64,000 nt of DNA from assembly GCA_003283685.1 (NCBI GenBank), contig QBWD01000002.1:1-64000 (forward strand). Direction: 5' to 3'. How positions within the stretch are numbered: the first letter of the stretch is position 1; the number at the start of each line of letters is the position of its first letter. Below are positions 59,782 to 64,000 of this stretch, piece after piece. The position numbers and the translations under genes are program-made. Source of the DNA: Prochlorococcus sp. AG-315-D17 (GTDB taxonomy: Bacteria; Cyanobacteriota; Cyanobacteriia; PCC-6307; Cyanobiaceae). The notes below the pieces were generated by a model. That model was not told where the DNA came from and did not search any database. It saw only the letters and a program-made list of their open reading frames with translations.

Positions 59782-61041
59782 ATGTCAATAAGAACCTATT
59801 ACGATCCCCTCCATCAATCTATTACTTTAAACACCAATTATCCTGAAGAGGAAATGGTGATGGAATTAATAGATTCCGCACCTTTTCAACGCCTAAGAAG
59901 AATTAAACAATTAGGTCCAGCGTATTTAACATTTCATGGTGCGGAATCAAGTAGGTTTACCCATTCTTTAGGAGTTTTTCACATTACAAGAAGAGCTATA
60001 AATCATTTAATCCAATTCAATAAAAGCCTAGAGGAATATAAGTTTGTACTCTATGCTGCCGCTCTTTTACATGATCTAGGTCATGGACCATTAAGTCACA
60101 CAAGTGAGGAGATTTTTGGAATCAAGCATGAGAATTGGACAGCCAAACTAATTAGAGAGCATCCTGAAATAAATAAAATACTTAATAAATATGAAAAAGA
60201 TAATTCAACAAAAGTATCTGAATTAATTGAATTCAAGAAATCCCCAAAAAAAGCAATTATATCCTTAATCAGTAGTCAATTAGACTGTGACAGACTTGAT
60301 TACTTGATGAGGGATAGCTATACAACTGGAACAAGGTATGGACAAGTAGATATTGAGCGTATTCTATCAGCGATGACTATTGCTCCCGACGGAGACTTAG
60401 CAATACACCCCAAAGGATTAATGGCAGTCGAACACTATTTAGTAATTAGAAATTTAATGTATAGAAGCGTATACAATCATAGATTAAATGAAGTATGCAA
60501 CTGGTTGCTAGATAAAATCATAAAGACAGCAAGAGAAATAGGCCCAAAAGATGTCTGGGCTGATAATTGCATGTCTAAATGGCTATGGGATAATAAAGAT
60601 ATAGACATAAGCTGTTTCTTAGCTAACGATGATATAATTACTGGATATCATATTTCTAAATGGAAAGATTCTTCTTCTTCTAATCTTTCTAATCTATGTA
60701 AAAGGTTTCTAAATAGAAATCTTTTAAAAGCATTAAATATATCTTTTCTTTCCCAAGAATCAAAACTAGAAGGGCTTTCTATAGCAATAAATTTATCGGA
60801 AAAAGAAGGAATAGAATCAAACTATTCATGTGGGATAAGAGAGCAAAGAGTCGAGAGTTATCATCCATACAAAAGAGGTTTACGTTTATGGGATGGAACC
60901 AACCTTCAGGCCCTAGAGAAGGTCTCACCGCTAGTAGAAAGGTTGATCAAGCCTAATGAATCCTCTTGGTTAATTTACCCAAAAGAAATTGAAGTAAAAT
61001 TAAAAGCAGCAATAAGTAAACTTACAAACAAAAAGATATAA
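59782..61041 (+). CDS. HD-domain phosphohydrolase (dNTPase-like)
   Basis: 419 residues. The HD metal ligands are in SRFTHSLGVFH, LHDLGHGPLSHTSE and SSQLDCDRLDYLMRDS, matching the SAMHD1/YdhJ-like branch of deoxynucleotide triphosphohydrolases. Probably hydrolyses dNTPs or related nucleotides. It lies 6 bases after ctpA and 1 base before minC. Confidence 0.85.
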   Translation: MSIRTYYDPLHQSITLNTNYPEEEMVMELIDSAPFQRLRRIKQLGPAYLTFHGAESSRFTHSLGVFHITRRAINHLIQFNKSLEEYKFVLYAAALLHDLGHGPLSHTSEEIFGIKHENWTAKLIREHPEINKILNKYEKDNSTKVSELIEFKKSPKKAIISLISSQLDCDRLDYLMRDSYTTGTRYGQVDIERILSAMTIAPDGDLAIHPKGLMAVEHYLVIRNLMYRSVYNHRLNEVCNWLLDKIIKTAREIGPKDVWADNCMSKWLWDNKDIDISCFLANDDIITGYHISKWKDSSSSNLSNLCKRFLNRNLLKALNISFLSQESKLEGLSIAINLSEKEGIESNYSCGIREQRVESYHPYKRGLRLWDGTNLQALEKVSPLVERLIKPNESSWLIYPKEIEVKLKAAISKLTNKKI

Positions 61042-61042
61042 A

Positions 61043-61690
61043 ATGGACTCTAAATATAAAAGAAAAATAATAGAACTTGATGATAATAATTCTTGCGACT
61101 GGAAATCATCTTTATATAATAAACTAAAAACAAATCAATCAAAAAATATAGAATTGGATTGTAAAGATTTATACCTTTCATGCAAAGATATATCATCAAT
61201 AATAAAAATTTCCGAAGAATGGAATTCTGAAATTATTATTTTTCTCTCTATTTGTCCAGAGACAATTGTAAGTGCAAGTGCATTAGGATACAGCTCCGAA
61301 ATTAATGTTAATACACTCTCAAATAATCCAATAGAAGAAGAGGGGAAAATATTATCTGAACCTCAAACCATTTTTCACAATGGGACCATTAGATCCGGAG
61401 AGTTAATTGAAAGTCATGGAGATTTACTAATCTTAGGAGATGTCAATCCAGGAGCAATGGTTAGAGCAAAAGGTAATGTAATGGTTTTTGGAAGACTTCT
61501 TGGAATAGCGCATGCAGGAAATGAAGGGGATCAAACCGCAAAGATCTCAGCACTTCAGCTTCGACCAGTTCAACTGAGAATTGCAAATAAAGTAGCTAGA
61601 GGTCCCCAAGAGAAACCTCAACGCGGGGTTGCAGAGCAAGCAAAAATAGAATCTGAAACGATTGTAATTTCCCTCCTAGAGACACTTTAG
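61043..61690 (+). CDS. minC: Septum site-determining protein MinC
   Basis: 215 residues. A divergent N-terminal FtsZ-inhibiting domain (1-95) is followed by the MinC beta-helix (about 105-200; IRSGELIESHGDLLILGDVNPGA, MVFGRLLGIAHAG in parts) that binds MinD. With MinD it prevents Z-ring formation away from mid-cell. It lies upstream of minD by 167 bases. Confidence 0.93.
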   Translation: MDSKYKRKIIELDDNNSCDWKSSLYNKLKTNQSKNIELDCKDLYLSCKDISSIIKISEEWNSEIIIFLSICPETIVSASALGYSSEINVNTLSNNPIEEEGKILSEPQTIFHNGTIRSGELIESHGDLLILGDVNPGAMVRAKGNVMVFGRLLGIAHAGNEGDQTAKISALQLRPVQLRIANKVARGPQEKPQRGVAEQAKIESETIVISLLETL

Positions 61691-61857
61691 GCTCTAAGTC
61701 CAGTCTAGCAAAGGGTTCTTAGCAAAAACAACTCTCACTTAAGTCAAACAAAAAACTTAGAGATGTCTTCAAAAGAAAACTCAATGCAACTGTTACCTCG
61801 ACAAAACATTGTTCTTTACAAAAATCGAATTAAACTTCACCCACTCTAGAGAGGTCC

Positions 61858-62673
61858 GTGGCGACAGATACAAGAGTCATTCTTATTTGCTCTGGCAAAG
61901 GTGGCGTCGGGAAGACAACCCTTACTGCAAACCTTGGCATTTCACTTGCGAGGCAGGGTAAAACAACCGCTGTTTTAGATGCAGACTTTGGTTTGCGAAA
62001 TTTGGATTTACTACTAGGTTTAGAAAATAGAATTGTCTATACAGCACAAGAAGTCTTAGAGGAAGAATGCCGACTGGACCAGGCTTTAGTCAAACACAAA
62101 CAGGAGTCAAATCTATCCCTTCTTCCTGCAGGCAATCCAAGAATGCTTGATTGGATTAAGCCAGATGACATGAAACGCATAGTCGAAATGCTTAGCGATC
62201 AATTTAAATACGTTTTAATTGATTGTCCTGCTGGAGTGGAAGATGGGTTCAAGAATGCAATGTATGCATCAAAAGAAGCAATAGTTGTTACCAATCCAGA
62301 GGTTTCTGCAGTTAGAGATGCTGATAGGGTTATCGGCTTACTAAATACAAACGGAATAAAACCAGTTCAATTAGTTCTTAATAGGGTTAGACCAAAGATG
62401 ATGGCCAATCAAGAAATGCTTTCTATTGATGATGTAAAAGATATCTTGGCGTTACCATTGCTTGGATTAGTACTTGAAGATGAACAAGTAATCGTTAGCA
62501 CAAATCGAGGTGAGCCCCTGACTTTAAACAGTACTAATGCTCCAGCCGCTAAATGTTATTTAAATATTGCCCGAAGATTAGAAGGCGAAGATATTCCACT
62601 AATTGATCCAGCAAAAGAGATTGCAGGGTTCGGCGCAAAATTCAGAAGACTAATGCAAACCAAGATTTTCTAA
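61858..62673 (+). CDS. minD: Septum site-determining ATPase MinD
   Basis: 271 residues from GTG 61858. Deviant Walker [10 protein letters not shown] is at residues 12-20, with the [10 protein letters not shown] and DCPAGVE motifs. The C-terminal amphipathic helix ([10 protein letters not shown]) is the membrane-targeting sequence. ATP-dependent membrane partner of MinC and MinE. Confidence 0.97.
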   Translation: MATDTRVILICSGKGGVGKTTLTANLGISLARQGKTTAVLDADFGLRNLDLLLGLENRIVYTAQEVLEEECRLDQALVKHKQESNLSLLPAGNPRMLDWIKPDDMKRIVEMLSDQFKYVLIDCPAGVEDGFKNAMYASKEAIVVTNPEVSAVRDADRVIGLLNTNGIKPVQLVLNRVRPKMMANQEMLSIDDVKDILALPLLGLVLEDEQVIVSTNRGEPLTLNSTNAPAAKCYLNIARRLEGEDIPLIDPAKEIAGFGAKFRRLMQTKIF

Positions 62674-62677
62674 ATCA

Positions 62678-63037
62678 ATGACACTTAGAGACATCATCAA
62701 CAAACTACTTCGCAGACAACCTGCAAGTGCTAGTACTGCAAGAGAAAGATTGCAGCTTGTTTTAGCTCATGATCGTTCAGACTTAAGTACAGATCTTTTG
62801 GATCAAATGAGAAGAGAAATCTTAGAAGTTGTTGCTAGGTATGTTGAGATAGATATGGATGAAGTGGCTGTAAGCTTAGAAACCGAAGATAGAATGACCG
62901 CCTTAGTCGCAAACTTGCCAATCAAACGCACTTTAAATGGTCAAATTAAACTTATTGAAACTGTTAATAAAGAAGAAGAAAAATCAGAAGAATTGAAAGG
63001 AGACCTTTCAGAATTAAAAGAATCAACTAAAAACTAG
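62678..63037 (+). CDS. minE: Cell division topological specificity factor MinE
   Basis: 119 residues. N-terminal membrane/MinD-activating segment (residues 1-35) with [16 protein letters not shown], then the topological domain. A Glu/Lys-rich tail of about 30 residues after the family core is an extension. Follows minD by 4 bases. Confidence 0.94.
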   Translation: MTLRDIINKLLRRQPASASTARERLQLVLAHDRSDLSTDLLDQMRREILEVVARYVEIDMDEVAVSLETEDRMTALVANLPIKRTLNGQIKLIETVNKEEEKSEELKGDLSELKESTKN

Positions 63038-63119
63038 TACTTAAGACAAGAATACTTTTCAACAAATTCATGCATGAATTGAGTTTAAATTTACTTCCAT
63101 TAGGTACAATGTTTCTATT

Positions 63120-63191
63120 GCCGGCTTGGCTCAGCGGTAGAGCAGCGCTTTTGTAAAGCGAAGGTCATCAGTTCAAATCTGTTAGCCGGCA
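63120..63191 (+). tRNA. tRNA-Thr (TGT)
   Basis: 72 bases with perfect acceptor arms gccggct/agccggc and anticodon TGT in TTTGTAA. It reads NNU/A-type threonine codons complementary to the GGT tRNA at 34603. It lies 82 bases after minE. Confidence 0.95.
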
Positions 63192-63244
63192 TATCTAATC
63201 GATATTGAAAATATATAATCCTGATAAAAAGTTTTCTCCCTTTT

Positions 63245-63403
63245 TCAAGTAGATTCTCCTGAAAGAATCCATCCAAAAAATAAAATAAAAAAAAGACCGA
63301 CATATTTTAATTCAAGAATTGAATCTAAAATCATTGTTGGAGGTCTTAAAAGCCAATAAAAAATTGACTGGAAAAGGAAAATCAAGCTCAAAAGATAAAT
63401 CAT
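63245..63403 (-). CDS. Small two-span membrane protein (52 aa)
   Basis: 52 codons from ATG 63403 to TGA 63245. Two hydrophobic segments (about residues 2-18 and 35-47) flank a RPPTMILDS connection. It starts 3 bases after the TsaC-type gene stop on the same strand, a typical operon spacing. No family recognised. Confidence 0.5.
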   Translation of the reverse strand: MIYLLSLIFLFQSIFYWLLRPPTMILDSILELKYVGLFFILFFGWILSGEST

Positions 63404-63406
63404 TTA

Positions 63407-63988
63407 TTAAATATCATTGGGGACCACTGACCCAGTTCTTAGCAAAGACCAATTCCCATTATTCCAACTAATAATAGTGCTTGCCATTCCTGATGGCTTG
63501 GGCCAAGGGATAGGAGTAAGTATGGGTACATTAGGGAATTTAATCGATGCCTCAATAGCATCTTTAACTGGGGCTTCTCCAGATATATTTGCACTAGTTG
63601 TCGCTAAAGGTCCTGTTTTCAATAGCAATTCTCTTGCAATTTGAGAATCAGGGACTCTCAGCCCAAGCATGGTTGAAGCTTGATTCATATAATTGGAAAA
63701 AGAACCAATGGTTGGCAGAATAATAGTTAAAGGTCCAGGCCAATATTTTTTTGCCATTTTAATCCCATCTTCAACGGCACTAGGCTGAACAAATTCAAAT
63801 AAATCATCCAAGCATCCACCCATTAAAATAAGAGGCTTAGTTATGGGCCTTTTTTTTATCTCCCAAATTTTTCTTGCATATTTAGGACATACCCCTAAGG
63901 CTGGAAGAGTATCAGTAGGGAAGATAGCTAAAGATCCTTCTCTTAATTTGGATGCCAATTCAGAGACTTCAAAGCTTAAACGGATCAT
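63407..63988 (-). CDS. tsaC: Sua5/YciO/YrdC-type threonylcarbamoyl-AMP synthase
   Basis: 193 residues of the YrdC domain that makes threonylcarbamoyl-AMP for the t6A37 modification of ANN-decoding tRNAs. AIFPTDTLPALGVC, KKRPITKPLILM, WPGPLTIILP and TTSANISGE motifs are complete. It lacks the extra C-terminal Sua5 domain, so it is the short TsaC form. It starts near the window end and may be complete. Confidence 0.88.
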   Translation of the reverse strand: MIRLSFEVSELASKLREGSLAIFPTDTLPALGVCPKYARKIWEIKKRPITKPLILMGGCLDDLFEFVQPSAVEDGIKMAKKYWPGPLTIILPTIGSFSNYMNQASTMLGLRVPDSQIARELLLKTGPLATTSANISGEAPVKDAIEASIKFPNVPILTPIPWPKPSGMASTIISWNNGNWSLLRTGSVVPNDI

Positions 63989-64000
63989 TTTCTTGACTTA

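Overview
The window reads as a chromosome segment of Prochlorococcus, the small-genome marine cyanobacterium. It is AT-rich and tightly packed. It carries cyanobacterial photosynthesis genes (psaE, petB, petD, a PsbN-like protein, the D1 protease ctpA), the nitrogen-signalling partner pipX, and marine-picocyanobacterial small families (DUF1651, DUF3721, DUF4278, YlqD). The rRNA operon is arranged 16S - tRNA-Ile - tRNA-Ala - 23S - 5S. I cannot place the clade from sequence alone; a low-light lineage is a guess.

Layout. 1-2962 is abnormal: the first 190 bases return as a perfect inverted copy at 2215-2404, splitting mqo into two opposed pieces and cutting lepA off after about 394 codons. This is most simply an inverted chimera from amplification or assembly. 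3026-9876 holds an Fe-S scaffold gene, a His-rich Ni/Co-type permease, a PsbN-like gene, a class V aminotransferase, murE, a glutaredoxin-like gene with yidD, and rpsD. 9877-13184 is sparse, with several very small genes, one interrupted by a stop codon. 13185-34401 is dense housekeeping: a two-member cystathionine gamma-synthase-type pair with cysK, queA, pyruvate dehydrogenase E2, an acyl-activating enzyme, lipB, hpf, deoC, recO, a glycosyltransferase, then proC-sepF-yggS-pipX-ecfT-der on one strand, and dus, cobI, miaE and aroQ.

34510-41550 is an accessory island. It starts at tRNA-Tyr and an intact tRNA-Thr, and ends at a decayed same-orientation copy of that tRNA-Thr (about 58 of 72 positions identical), which is the signature of past tRNA-targeted integration. 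Inside are a cobalamin riboswitch driving a HupE/UreJ permease, a divergent outer-membrane porin with a His/Asp-rich N-terminus, a region of small ORFs, hairpins and a probable Yfr2-type small RNA, and an operon encoding two paralogous decapeptide-repeat proteins, two DUF3721 modules and a lipoprotein with a natural C-terminal histidine run. The recurring His, Cys and cobalt/nickel signatures suggest a metal-handling island. The repeat/DUF3721 operon is the best candidate for an undescribed system.

41903-49869 returns to ordinary genes (HAD hydrolase, DUF4278 peptide, TVP38-type membrane protein, aldehyde dehydrogenase, LysM protein, psaE, mutM). 49917-55104 is the rRNA operon on the minus strand. 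55746-63988 carries a neutral invertase, petB-petD, ctpA, an HD phosphohydrolase, minC-minD-minE, a second tRNA-Thr and a Sua5/TsaC-type gene.

Division genes (sepF and minCDE), cobalamin-related genes (cobI, the B12-controlled hupE and perhaps ecfT) and the amino-acid sulphur genes are the clearest functional groupings.
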